NCBI GenBank assembly: GCA_047638975.1
Contig: JBLINB010000009.1
Location: 1 to 47,338, forward strand
Direction: 5' to 3'
From: JAPKEZ01 sp047638975
GTDB taxonomy: Bacteria > Planctomycetota > UBA1135
Length of the DNA: 47,338 bases
Made by a program: the position numbers and the translations under genes. Under the pieces are notes generated by a model that was not told the origin of the DNA, did not search any database, and saw nothing but the letters and a program-made list of their open reading frames with translations. Below are positions 17,303 through 25,693 of the stretch, in pieces; position 1 is the stretch's first letter; each line of letters begins with the position of its first letter.

Positions 17303-18292
17303 ATGAAAGTTCTCATCACCGGTCATCGCGGATATATCGGCTGCCATGCAGTGGATGTTTTTCAACGCGCAGCACACCAAGTAACGGGCGTCGACATTGG
17401 CTATTTCGATGACTGCTCCTTCGAGCAACGCACACTTGCCAATGTTGAAATAACTGCCGATGTCGCCAACCTCACTCTTGAGCAAATAAGTGGGCACGAT
17501 GTCATTATACATTTAGCCGCTATTTCTAACGATCCTATGGGCGAACTAGACGAGCGTCTAACCATGCACACTAACGTCGACGCCACACTGCATCTTGCAA
17601 AGTTAGCTAAACAAGCCGGCGTCTCGCGATTTGTGTTTGCGTCAAGCTGCGCGGTATACGGTGATTCACAAGGAGTCGCCGCTGACGAAAATCATGCTGT
17701 AGCTCCGCAAACAGCCTATGCCCGCTCAAAGATCATTGCCGAGCAAGCCTTGCTAGAGATGGACGCCGACGGCTTCACTGTTTGCATCTTGCGTAATGCT
17801 ACGGCTTATGGACATTCGCCAGCCTTGCGCACCGACTTAGTATTTAATGATTTTGTTGCAGGATTAGCGATTAACAATTGCGTGCATTTACTTTCCGACG
17901 GTGAGGCATGCCGTCCATTGGTGCATTGTCGTGATATTGCATATGCCTTCTTAAATGTCGCCGAAGCAGATCTGATGTCGATAGCTGGCGAAATATTTAA
18001 CGTTGGTAACGCCGAGCAGAATATAAAAGTTGTTGACCTTGCGCGCTTAGTGTGTGCTGCACAACCTGACAGCGAACTTAGCTTTTCTACACAAGCCAGC
18101 CCTGATCAACGCGATTATTGGGTCGATTTTACGAAAATATCGGCAAAAGTCCCTAATTTTGCTACGCGCTACTCGTTAAGTACAGAAGCTAACTATTTAC
18201 TAAATTCTTGTCTTCAACAGCAAGATTTTGCCGATAAACAGTTAAAGGGTCGATTTTCTCGGCTCCGACAGATAAAAAAACAGTTAGACTAA
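17303..18292 (+). CDS. NAD-dependent sugar epimerase/dehydratase (extended SDR)
   Basis: 329 residues. The Rossmann start is MKVLITGHRGYIGCHAV (GxxGxxG). The extended-SDR active site has SSCAVYGD (Ser) and YARSK (Tyr-x3-Lys). RNATAYGHSPALRTDLVFNDFV is the sugar-binding part typical of UDP-glucose 4-epimerase relatives and nucleotide-sugar dehydratases. It probably modifies a nucleotide sugar for surface polysaccharide; the exact sugar cannot be told. It follows fadJ by 39 bp on the same strand, but its function fits the LPS genes at 25.6-27.5 kb better. The downstream Cys-rich peptide gene begins 4 bp after its stop, which looks like chance packing or read-through rather than shared purpose. 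Confidence 0.85.
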   Translation: MKVLITGHRGYIGCHAVDVFQRAAHQVTGVDIGYFDDCSFEQRTLANVEITADVANLTLEQISGHDVIIHLAAISNDPMGELDERLTMHTNVDATLHLAKLAKQAGVSRFVFASSCAVYGDSQGVAADENHAVAPQTAYARSKIIAEQALLEMDADGFTVCILRNATAYGHSPALRTDLVFNDFVAGLAINNCVHLLSDGEACRPLVHCRDIAYAFLNVAEADLMSIAGEIFNVGNAEQNIKVVDLARLVCAAQPDSELSFSTQASPDQRDYWVDFTKISAKVPNFATRYSLSTEANYLLNSCLQQQDFADKQLKGRFSRLRQIKKQLD

Positions 18293-18296
18293 TAGT

Positions 18297-18683
18297 ATGA
18301 GATTCTTTGCCATGCTCGCCATTGTGTTGTTGCTAATACCTAGCAACATCTATGGTACGTTTGTGCAAAACGCTAACTGTATGCCAAATGGCAACTGCTG
18401 CTGCGTAGATGCCCCATCCGATGATGCACCCGCAAATGATTCTTCCACGATCAGCAAAAACTGTTGCTGTAGTGCAAAGCGTACTCCTGCACCGGCCGAT
18501 GAGCATCACCCGGCGCGTATAGCCGCCGACACTTCTATCGATAACGTTGGGCCTTTGGCCTGTCTTACGATAGTTGCAGTCGAGTTTAACGATTCGACTA
18601 TATCTGAAAACATCTGGCGCCATATCGCGCCGCGTGCTCCGCCCACTGCGGTCTACTTTGCGTGCCAAAGTATTTTGTGCTAA
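18297..18683 (+). CDS. Small secreted Cys-rich protein, possible metal binder
   Basis: 128 residues. A hydrophobic N terminus (MRFFAMLAIVLLLIPSNIYG) acts as a signal peptide. The next part is unusual: triple cysteines at 34-36 and 56-58 plus Cys28, then EHHPAR. Further cysteines are at 89, 123 and 128 (the last residue). I know no named family that fits. It sits directly upstream of the copper efflux genes, and cysteine clusters suit Cu(I) or Zn binding in the periplasm, so metal capture or metal sensing is a reasonable guess. It has no CxxCH haem motif. Real coding status is supported by the signal peptide and by the tight fit between its neighbours. Confidence 0.6.
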   Translation: MRFFAMLAIVLLLIPSNIYGTFVQNANCMPNGNCCCVDAPSDDAPANDSSTISKNCCCSAKRTPAPADEHHPARIAADTSIDNVGPLACLTIVAVEFNDSTISENIWRHIAPRAPPTAVYFACQSILC

Positions 18684-18688
18684 AGCGC

Positions 18689-18714
18689 AAGAAGTTTAAT
18701 TAATTAATCTTCTT
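18689..18714. promoter_or_regulatory. A/T-rich 26-bp palindrome upstream of cusC
   Basis: AAGAAG and CTTCTT flank the self-complementary core TTAATTAATTAA, giving 24 of 26 symmetric positions in the 66-bp gap between the Cys-rich gene and cusC. It starts 6 nt after the upstream stop. It could be an operator for a metal regulator, or a weak hairpin; the sequence after it (TTCGTTG) is not a clean T-run, so an intrinsic terminator is less likely. Confidence 0.45.
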
Positions 18715-18718
18715 TCGT

Positions 18719-18736
18719 TGTCGCGTTATTGCGACA
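18719..18736 (+). promoter_or_regulatory. Short hairpin in the cusC leader
   Basis: TGTCGC, the 6-nt loop GTTATT and GCGACA form a perfect 6-bp stem 13 nt before the cusC ATG. If transcription starts at or before the neighbouring palindrome, this hairpin would sit just ahead of the ribosome-binding region. Its role is unknown. Confidence 0.35.
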
Positions 18737-18749
18737 TTAATTTAGTACC

Positions 18750-20078
18750 ATGAAATACACCACAATTTTAATTTGTGGCATTGCACTTGCCACTAGCTGT
18801 CAGTCTAATTCTACTGACCAAATAACTGCGCACTTCACTTTGCCAGCACCTTCGGTTGCTGATGCACTCGCCATGCCAGACAATCTCATTGTCGGTAACG
18901 ATTTGCAAAGTGACTGGCAGCAAACTTACGCTGCCGCACTGGCTAAAAATGGCGACATTATCGCTGCCAAAGCGCGCTATAGCGCTGCACTGCAACAAGA
19001 GTCTATTGCAGGTGCTTTGCCAGAACCGAGATTAATGCTAGGCGGTTTTATTGAACCTGTAGAAACGCGTAATGGCCCTATGCAGATGAAAATTGGTCTG
19101 CAGCAACGCATTCCATGGCAAGGCCGACTAGACGACTTAAGTGCTCAGCAGCGCATTATTGCGCAAGCCGTTGCCGCAGAAGTCGTCGACAAGCAGTTGC
19201 AGATACGCAGGCAGCTTACCGAGTTGTGGGCAAAGCGCATTCTGCTAGATCGCAGTGTCGGCATCACCAAAACCCAGGTTGACTTAATGCACCACATCGA
19301 AGATTTAGTTATTGCTAAATTCGAATCTGGGCGCGCCTCGCAAGCTAAAGTGCTACGTACACAATTGGCGACCACCAAGCTCGAGGATAGGCTTTTTAGC
19401 CTGGCAACCGCGGCAGATTTAGTCGATGCAAAAATATTTGCAGCGAGCACCGTGCACGGCAACACCATTGACTGGAGTAAGCAAGAATATCCACTGCAAG
19501 ATTTAATGGACAGCGATTTTGATAATGGACCGGTGCGTCCACGCTTGCTTAGTTTACAATTCAGAATGATGGCGGCGGCAAAGTCTATAGACATCGCCAA
19601 TGACCGGCAAATGCCTGACTTTACTGTGGGTATCGATTACACCATGGTCGGAGACGGCAACCCAGGTATGGCAACTTCTGGTGATGACGCCTTTGGGGTG
19701 CAATTAGCTTTTGATATTCCATTCGGTAATCGCCCTTACGCGGCAATGGTTGCCGCGGCCGAGCAAAGGCAGCTGTCGTTGCGCTGGCAACTAGAACAGG
19801 CGACTCGTAATCTTGATGCCGAGATCGTTAACGCGCTATCGCTGAAAGATGATGCGCAACGTCGCGTCGACCTATACCGCAACAAACTAATACCGCGCGC
19901 AGAGAGCACTATTGAGGCCACTCTGCAAGCATTCCAGTCTAGTCAAGCAAGTCTACAAGATGTGCTTGATGCTAGCACTTTGATTCTCGAATACCAACTC
20001 CAACTTGAGGCAGCACATTCTGATATGTGCAGTGCACGCGCAATAATTGCCGGCGCCATCCTTATTAACAACAACTAA
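18750..20078 (+). CDS. cusC: Outer-membrane efflux lipoprotein, TolC/CusC family
   Basis: 442 residues. The lipobox signal MKYTTILICGIALATSC gives an acylated N-terminal cysteine, as in CusC. Two coiled-coil-rich repeats follow, with the family turn GALPEPRLMLGGFIEPVETR early on and MPDFTVGIDYTMVGDGNPG near the second strand region; QLAFDIPFGNR is the usual membrane-barrel strand. It is the outer-membrane exit channel of the CusCBA copper/silver pump encoded downstream. It ends INNN, and the 22 bp around its stop are duplicated 232 bp further on. Confidence 0.88.
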   Translation: MKYTTILICGIALATSCQSNSTDQITAHFTLPAPSVADALAMPDNLIVGNDLQSDWQQTYAAALAKNGDIIAAKARYSAALQQESIAGALPEPRLMLGGFIEPVETRNGPMQMKIGLQQRIPWQGRLDDLSAQQRIIAQAVAAEVVDKQLQIRRQLTELWAKRILLDRSVGITKTQVDLMHHIEDLVIAKFESGRASQAKVLRTQLATTKLEDRLFSLATAADLVDAKIFAASTVHGNTIDWSKQEYPLQDLMDSDFDNGPVRPRLLSLQFRMMAAAKSIDIANDRQMPDFTVGIDYTMVGDGNPGMATSGDDAFGVQLAFDIPFGNRPYAAMVAAAEQRQLSLRWQLEQATRNLDAEIVNALSLKDDAQRRVDLYRNKLIPRAESTIEATLQAFQSSQASLQDVLDASTLILEYQLQLEAAHSDMCSARAIIAGAILINNN

Positions 20079-20295
20079 TTTAATCATGAAAATTTCCAGC
20101 CTTATACTTATCGCCTGCACACCTTTTGCCCTCATCGCATGTGGAGGCAGCGAACACAGCGGCACTCACGATCACGGCGATGGCGCACACCAACACTCCG
20201 ACACCGAGCTACAAGCATGGACATGCTCTATGCACCCTAATGTTCAGTCACCTGAATCTGGTGAGTGCCCGATATGCAAGATGGATTTAATCCCC
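20064..20295 (+). repeat. First copy of a 232-bp tandem duplication
   Basis: The 22 bases 20064-20085, holding the last codons and stop of cusC and the spacer before ATG 20086, match 20296-20317 at 19 of 22 positions. The match continues from both ATGs through the signal peptide and again through the metal-binding segment. The offset is a constant 232 bp, with differences in the histidine-rich linker. Confidence 0.8.
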
Positions 20296-20310
20296 GTTAA
20301 CGACAACTAA
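20086..20310 (+). CDS. Small His-rich lipoprotein with heavy-metal-binding domain (duplicate of CusB N terminus)
   Basis: 74 residues from ATG 20086. The lipoprotein signal MKISSLILIACTPFALIAC gives an anchor at Cys19. A histidine-rich linker (His24, 28, 30, 35, 37) follows, then a complete heavy-metal-binding domain WTCSMHPNVQ...CPICKMDLIP with Cys47, Met49, His50, Cys61, Cys64 and Met66. It is the paralogue of the first about 65 residues of CusB encoded next door. Its last residues VNDN copy the cusC tail INNN in the same frame, so its stop codon came with the duplication. It would be a free membrane-anchored periplasmic metal carrier, perhaps doing the job of CusF. Function is inference; origin is visible in the sequence. 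Confidence 0.82.
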   Translation: MKISSLILIACTPFALIACGGSEHSGTHDHGDGAHQHSDTELQAWTCSMHPNVQSPESGECPICKMDLIPVNDN

Positions 20311-20512
20311 CTTAATCATGAAAATTTCTAACTTAATACTTATCGCCTGCGCGCCACTTGCAATCATTGCTTGTGGTGGTGGCGAGAGCAACAGGTCGCA
20401 TGAGCACTCCGAAAATGAGAGCGTGTCACAAATATGGACCTGCTCTATGCACCCTAATGTGCAGGCCCCTGAGTTTGGTGAGTGCCCTATATGTGGCATG
20501 GATTTGATCCCT
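20296..20512 (+). repeat. Second copy of the tandem duplication (cusB 5' end)
   Basis: This is the counterpart of 20064-20295. It starts with the stop of the small lipoprotein gene, contains the cusB start at 20318, and fades after the first CusB metal-binding motif. The right edge is approximate. Confidence 0.75.
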
Positions 20513-22210
20513 TTAGCGCCCGGCGCTAACTCTCCAGGCGTTACCTTATCGCAAGAGCAACATACACAATCTGAATTGGTAACCGTTACTGTCGAGCGCC
20601 GTCCTGCCGTGCATACTGTCCACTTAATTGGGCGTCTACACCAAGATGAAACTCGCGTCGCAACCATCGCGGCATGGGCTAGCGGACGCATCGAAAGATT
20701 GTTTGTCGATTACACCGGCGTCAAGGTACGCGCAGGCGATCATCTGGTTGAGCTGTATAGCTTAGAGTTGTTTAACGCGCAGCAAGATTTCGTAGTTGCG
20801 CTCAATGCTCTGGACAAAGCGGATAAATCGAATGATGCTTACATCAAAAATCTGTCGGCCAGCACTGTAGCTGCTGCTGAAATCAGACTCATGCAGTATG
20901 GAATTAGGACTGATCAAGTAGACGCATTACGCGCCACTCGACAAGCCAAAGATACTATTGAAATGGCCGCGCCGATAGGTGGCATCGTTGTAGAGAAATC
21001 CGCCAGGTTAGGCCAATATGTAGAAGAAGGTCAAGAATTATTCACTATCTCTAACTTAAGCAAACTATGGCTAGTACTCGATGCTTACGAAAAGGATCTA
21101 GCATGGCTACGTTACGGTCAAGATGTAGAATTTTCTGTAGACGCTTTTCCGGGCGAATCTTTTGCAGGCAAAGTGGTATTCTTCGACCGCGAAATAGATT
21201 TGCAAACGCGCACCCTTGGCGTGCGCGTCGAAGTCGATAACGCTGACTTGAAGTTGCGACCAGGTATGTTAAGCCGCGCGGGTATTCAAGCCAAATTGGC
21301 TAGTGACGGACATTTGCATGCTGGAGCAAGCGCTAAAGAGTATATGTGCCCCATGCACAATGGGGTTACTTCTGATTTTGCGGGTGATTGTAATAAGTGT
21401 GGCATGCCTTTAGAGTCGCTTGCCATGAGCCTCGGCTTTGCTTCTACAGGTAACTCGGAGCATCCATTGCTCATACCTGCTTCAGCCCCACTGCTGACGG
21501 GCAAGCGCGCACTCGTGTATATACAAAGCGAGAACACGCCAGATGGCATCGTCTATGAGCCGCGCGAAGTAGTGTTGGGCCCTCGTGCTGCGAATTGGTT
21601 TGTCGTAAAATCGGGCCTTGAAGAAGGCGATGTGATTATTGCACAGTCGGCATTTGTTCTCGACAGTGAGCAACAAATTAATGGCAAATATAGCATGATG
21701 AGTGCCGAGCAGCAAATCACTACGCTTATTAAGGCCGAAGGCATTCCGTTTGCTACTCAAAAACAATTGGGGCATGCCCTAGCGCTTAACGTTGATTTGT
21801 CTAAAGCACTCGCTAGTGACGATTTGGCTGCTGCTAAAAAGATATCTTCGCAGATTAAGCAAGTCATCTCTCAAGTCGACATCGATAGTGTGAGTCTCGA
21901 AACCTTCAAAGATTTGCGTAATGATTTGAATAAAATGATGGCGCTGCTGAACAACTTTTCGATGCAGCGCGATATCGAAGCAGCGCGTATCGATTTTGAG
22001 TTAGTCGAGTTAAATGCTGTTGCCTTTGCTGCAAAGTATCCATATCACACGAGCTTAGGCAAGCTCGCCGTATTCCATTGTCCGATGGCATTCGGCGACC
22101 GTGGCGCAAACTGGATTCAGTTCAGTGGGGAAAAAGTGGAGAACCCGTACTTTGGTGCAAGTATGTACCGTTGTGGTCTCGAGCAATCCCTCGTACCTAA
22201 GTTAAAGTAG
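20318..22210 (+). CDS. cusB: RND periplasmic adaptor with two metal-binding motifs and a DUF3347-like C terminus
   Basis: 630 residues. The signal is lipoprotein type (Cys19). A first heavy-metal-binding domain has Cys42, Met44, His45, Cys56, Cys59 and Met61. The adaptor core follows (barrel-sandwich-hybrid TIAAWASGRIERLFVDYTGVKVRAGD, hairpin, APIGGIVVEKSARLGQYVEEGQELFTI, beta-barrel). A second CPMH...CNKCGMPL motif lies at 344-363 inside the core's C-terminal part. The final 150 residues end in FHCPMAFGDRGANWIQ and NPYFGASMYRCG, matching the DUF3347 domain often found at the end of copper adaptors. It links CusA to CusC and presumably loads Cu(I)/Ag(I). It lies 7 bp after the small lipoprotein gene and 9 bp before cusA. 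Confidence 0.9.
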   Translation: MKISNLILIACAPLAIIACGGGESNRSHEHSENESVSQIWTCSMHPNVQAPEFGECPICGMDLIPLAPGANSPGVTLSQEQHTQSELVTVTVERRPAVHTVHLIGRLHQDETRVATIAAWASGRIERLFVDYTGVKVRAGDHLVELYSLELFNAQQDFVVALNALDKADKSNDAYIKNLSASTVAAAEIRLMQYGIRTDQVDALRATRQAKDTIEMAAPIGGIVVEKSARLGQYVEEGQELFTISNLSKLWLVLDAYEKDLAWLRYGQDVEFSVDAFPGESFAGKVVFFDREIDLQTRTLGVRVEVDNADLKLRPGMLSRAGIQAKLASDGHLHAGASAKEYMCPMHNGVTSDFAGDCNKCGMPLESLAMSLGFASTGNSEHPLLIPASAPLLTGKRALVYIQSENTPDGIVYEPREVVLGPRAANWFVVKSGLEEGDVIIAQSAFVLDSEQQINGKYSMMSAEQQITTLIKAEGIPFATQKQLGHALALNVDLSKALASDDLAAAKKISSQIKQVISQVDIDSVSLETFKDLRNDLNKMMALLNNFSMQRDIEAARIDFELVELNAVAFAAKYPYHTSLGKLAVFHCPMAFGDRGANWIQFSGEKVENPYFGASMYRCGLEQSLVPKLK

Positions 22211-22219
22211 GCAAAAACA

Positions 22220-25200
22220 ATGTTAGAAAAACTATTTTCAGTCTTTTTACGCGAGCGCTTTGTGTTCTTCCTAAGCATTTGCGCCATTGTGCTCGTTGGC
22301 CTTTCGGTATCTCCGTTTGACAATAAGCTCATTGATGACAGTATCATTCCGCGCAATCCGATTGCTGCTGACGCGATACCTGACCTCGGTGAAAACCAGC
22401 AAATCGTATTCACGCAATGGGAGGGCTCGTCGCCGCGTGATATCGAAGACCAAATCACTTACCCATTGACGATTGCTTTGCAGGGCATCCCGAAAGTCAA
22501 GACGGTGCGTTCCTATTCAATGCTAGGTTTCTCAAGCATCTATGTTATTTTTGAGGAAGACGTAGATTTTTATTGGTCGCGCTCACGCATTTTAGAAAAA
22601 TTAAATTCGCTTTCAGCGGGCACTTTGCCAGAAGGCGTAAGTCCGAAATTAGGACCGGATGCCACCGGCCTTGGTCAAGTTTATTGGTATACCCTAGAAG
22701 GCGTAGACGAAAACGGTCAAGTGATTGGCGGCTGGGACTTGCACGAATTACGCAGTCAGCAGGACTGGTTTGTGCGCTATGCCCTATCGTCAGTAGAGGG
22801 TGTTTCTGAAGTGGCCTCAGTCGGTGGCTACGAACAAGAGTACTTAGTCGAAGTCGATCCCATTGCCTTACAAGCTTTCAATGTTGACTTAAAGTCTGTC
22901 CAAAAAGCTGTAAAAGATTCGAACAAAGAAGTAGGTGCCGGCCTCATCGAGATGAACAACGTCGAGTATGTTCTGCGCGGTCGCGGTTGGATTAAAGACA
23001 TCAAAGACATCGAGCAGGCTCCTCTTTTCGCGCGGGATGGCACCCCACTACGTGTAAGTGATGTTGCCCATGTTGCGCTTGGTCCGGCAATGCGGCGTGG
23101 CGCTCTAGATCGTGGCGGAGAACAAGTTGTTGGTGGCGTAGTGACGGCGCGTTATGGCGAAAATCCGTTAATGGTCATCCGAGGTGTTAAAGAGAAAATT
23201 GCACGTCTTGAGGCAAGTATGCCGTCACGCATTTTGCCTGATGGACGCAAATCTACTCTAAAGGTTATTCCGTTTTACGATCGTTCGGTTTTAATCAGCG
23301 AAACACTAGGCACACTCGAGCACGCATTAAGTCTAGAAATCATCGTTACGATTATCGTTATTTTGACGATGCTGATGCGTCTGCGTGCTGCATTATTAGT
23401 TTCATTAACGATTCCGATTAGTGTGCTTGGCGCATTCGGTTTAATGAAATTATTCGATGTTGAAGCCAACTTAGTCGCACTTGCTGGTATCGCGATTGCC
23501 ATCGGTACGATTGCTGACATCGGAATTGTGCTCACCGAAAACATCGTGCAGCACTTGGGGCGACTCAAACCGAACCAATCGCGCTTTGATGCCATCCGTA
23601 ATGCTAGTGTTGAAGTGGGATCGGCGATTATGACTGCGGTGCTGACTACGATACTTGGCTTCTTACCCGTTTTTACAATGACTGGTGCCGAGGGCAAATT
23701 ATTTAGTCCGCTGGCGTACACCAAAACTTTTACCTTGATAGCCGCTATCGTCGTCACTTTAATTTTGACGCCGATCTTAGCTTACTGGTTGTTTAGGAGC
23801 CCACGCAAGAAAGCGGCGACGCCAATCACCACGCGTTTACATAAAGCAAGTATCTGGATCATCGCAATTGCATTGTCCATGTTGCTCGCCAAGTATTGGC
23901 TACCTCTCGGATTAGGCAGCGCTTACCTACTCAACTTTGTGTTTGTAGGTTTACTGCTATTTACGTTGATTGGCAGTTTCATGCTATTCCACAAAATGTA
24001 TGAAAGGATTCTGTCTTGGTGCTTACGCTTCAAGCTAGTGTTTTTATGCTTGCCATTGGCTGCCATTTTATGGGGCGCAAACATTGCCTCTGACATGGGA
24101 CGTGAGTTTATGCCGGCATTAAACGAGGGTTCGTTTTTGTATATGCCGACAACCATGCCTCACGCATCTACTCAGTACAACACAGAGACTATCGCAAAAC
24201 TTGACCGCGCGATAGAGGGCATCCCCGAAGTGAAATACGCCGTTGGGAAAATAGGACGCGCCAATACTCCGTTGGACCCGGCCCCGATGTCGATGGTAGA
24301 AACGATCATTGAATATCACCCTGAATACACGCAACTTGATGATGGTAGCTACCAACGTAATTGGCGCGATCACATTAAAAATGCTGACGACATTTGGGAT
24401 GAAATCATTGCGGCTACTAGAGTGTTAGGAGTGACTTCGGCGCCAAAACTACAACCGATCGAAACGCGATTAGTGATGTTACAGTCAGGCATGCGCGCGC
24501 CGATGGGTCTAAAGGTGGCGGCACCAAATGTAGAGTTGCTAGAAGAAGCATCGCTACTCTTTGAAAGACATCTGAAAAATGTCGAGGGCATTAGTGAAGG
24601 AACGGTTTTTGCCGACCGCGTGGTGGGCAAGCCTTACCTCGAAGTTGAAGTACGGCGCGATGATGCTGCCCGTTATGGCATCTCGGTAGCACAAGTGCAT
24701 CATCACTTACAATCTGCGATGGGTGGCATGAAAGTCACGCAAACAGTAGATGGCCGTGAGCGCTATTCGGTACGGGTGCGTTACCCGCGCGAGCTACGCA
24801 GCAGCCCAGAAGACGTCCTTAATTTGATGATACCGATGAACAATGGCAACCTCATTCCGTTGGGGCAACTTGCTGACGTCGAATACCGCCGCGGTCCGAT
24901 GGTGCTAAAAACCGAAGATACTTTCTTAACCGCCTATGTCATCTTTGATAAAAAAGATGGCTATGCAGAAGTGGATGTCGTTGAAAATGCTCAAGACCAT
25001 TTAGCAGCGATGATTGCGGATGGCACTCTGCGGCCACCGCCTGGTGTAACCTGGAAATTCGCAGGAAGCTACGAAAACCAAATTCGCGCCAATGCTACTT
25101 TAAAACTTGTTTTACCGATTGCATTGATTCTGATTTTACTGTTACTGTATTTCCATTTCAGTTCGATCAGTTTAACCGCAATGGTTTTCTCCGGAGTATT

Positions 25201-25693
25201 CGTCGCGTGGTCTGGCGGCTTCATCTTACTGTGGCTCTATAACCAGCCATGGTTTCTAGACTTTGACGTCTTCGGCCATTCCATGCGCGACTTGTTCGCG
25301 GTGCAGCCTCTTAATTTATCAGTCGCGGTATGGGTTGGCTTCTTGGCCCTCTTCGGCATTGCCACCGATGACGGAGTTGTAATGGGCACCTACTTAAAAC
25401 AGAATATTGAGAAGGCCACTATTAAAACCAAGCAAGACATTCGTGATGCAGTGATCCTCGCTGGCAAACGCCGCGTTGGTCCATGCTTGATGACCACCGC
25501 AACAACTATTTTGGCACTGCTACCCGTGATCACCTCAACCGGTCGCGGCGCTGATTTAATGTTACCCATGGCGATCCCGTCTATTGGTGGCATGCTGTTA
25601 GCGATACTAACGATGTTTGTAGTACCCGTGCTATTCTCGCTATATCACGAATTAGCTTTGAAGCGGTCGCTCAAATCGAGCCAGTCGCGATAA
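22220..25693 (+). CDS. cusA: Cu(I)/Ag(I) RND efflux pump
   Basis: 1157 residues, heavy-metal-efflux RND class. It opens with the amphipathic helix MLEKLFSVFLRERFVFFL and shows VFTQWEGSSPRDIEDQITYPL. The proton-relay Asp433 is in TIADIGIVLTENI, and the second membrane half has GIATDDGVVMGTYL. The three methionines that bind Cu(I)/Ag(I) in E. coli CusA seem to be present: Met642 (FLYMPTT), Met692 (PAPMSMVET) and Met753 (RLVMLQSG). The first two keep the E. coli 50-residue spacing. This favours monovalent copper/silver over zinc/cobalt. The protein is about 110 residues longer than E. coli CusA, with extra sequence after the sixth helix and near the tenth. Its 3' end overlaps rfbF on the other strand by 49 bp. 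Confidence 0.93.
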   Translation: MLEKLFSVFLRERFVFFLSICAIVLVGLSVSPFDNKLIDDSIIPRNPIAADAIPDLGENQQIVFTQWEGSSPRDIEDQITYPLTIALQGIPKVKTVRSYSMLGFSSIYVIFEEDVDFYWSRSRILEKLNSLSAGTLPEGVSPKLGPDATGLGQVYWYTLEGVDENGQVIGGWDLHELRSQQDWFVRYALSSVEGVSEVASVGGYEQEYLVEVDPIALQAFNVDLKSVQKAVKDSNKEVGAGLIEMNNVEYVLRGRGWIKDIKDIEQAPLFARDGTPLRVSDVAHVALGPAMRRGALDRGGEQVVGGVVTARYGENPLMVIRGVKEKIARLEASMPSRILPDGRKSTLKVIPFYDRSVLISETLGTLEHALSLEIIVTIIVILTMLMRLRAALLVSLTIPISVLGAFGLMKLFDVEANLVALAGIAIAIGTIADIGIVLTENIVQHLGRLKPNQSRFDAIRNASVEVGSAIMTAVLTTILGFLPVFTMTGAEGKLFSPLAYTKTFTLIAAIVVTLILTPILAYWLFRSPRKKAATPITTRLHKASIWIIAIALSMLLAKYWLPLGLGSAYLLNFVFVGLLLFTLIGSFMLFHKMYERILSWCLRFKLVFLCLPLAAILWGANIASDMGREFMPALNEGSFLYMPTTMPHASTQYNTETIAKLDRAIEGIPEVKYAVGKIGRANTPLDPAPMSMVETIIEYHPEYTQLDDGSYQRNWRDHIKNADDIWDEIIAATRVLGVTSAPKLQPIETRLVMLQSGMRAPMGLKVAAPNVELLEEASLLFERHLKNVEGISEGTVFADRVVGKPYLEVEVRRDDAARYGISVAQVHHHLQSAMGGMKVTQTVDGRERYSVRVRYPRELRSSPEDVLNLMIPMNNGNLIPLGQLADVEYRRGPMVLKTEDTFLTAYVIFDKKDGYAEVDVVENAQDHLAAMIADGTLRPPPGVTWKFAGSYENQIRANATLKLVLPIALILILLLLYFHFSSISLTAMVFSGVFVAWSGGFILLWLYNQPWFLDFDVFGHSMRDLFAVQPLNLSVAVWVGFLALFGIATDDGVVMGTYLKQNIEKATIKTKQDIRDAVILAGKRRVGPCLMTTATTILALLPVITSTGRGADLMLPMAIPSIGGMLLAILTMFVVPVLFSLYHELALKRSLKSSQSR

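Noticed and set aside
18689..18714. Intrinsic terminator after the Cys-rich gene
   Set aside because: The stem is almost all A/T and is not followed by a T-run; an operator is at least as likely.
23275..23757. 160-codon frame antisense to cusA
   Set aside because: It mirrors membrane helices of the pump; such open antisense frames are expected from the codon pattern.
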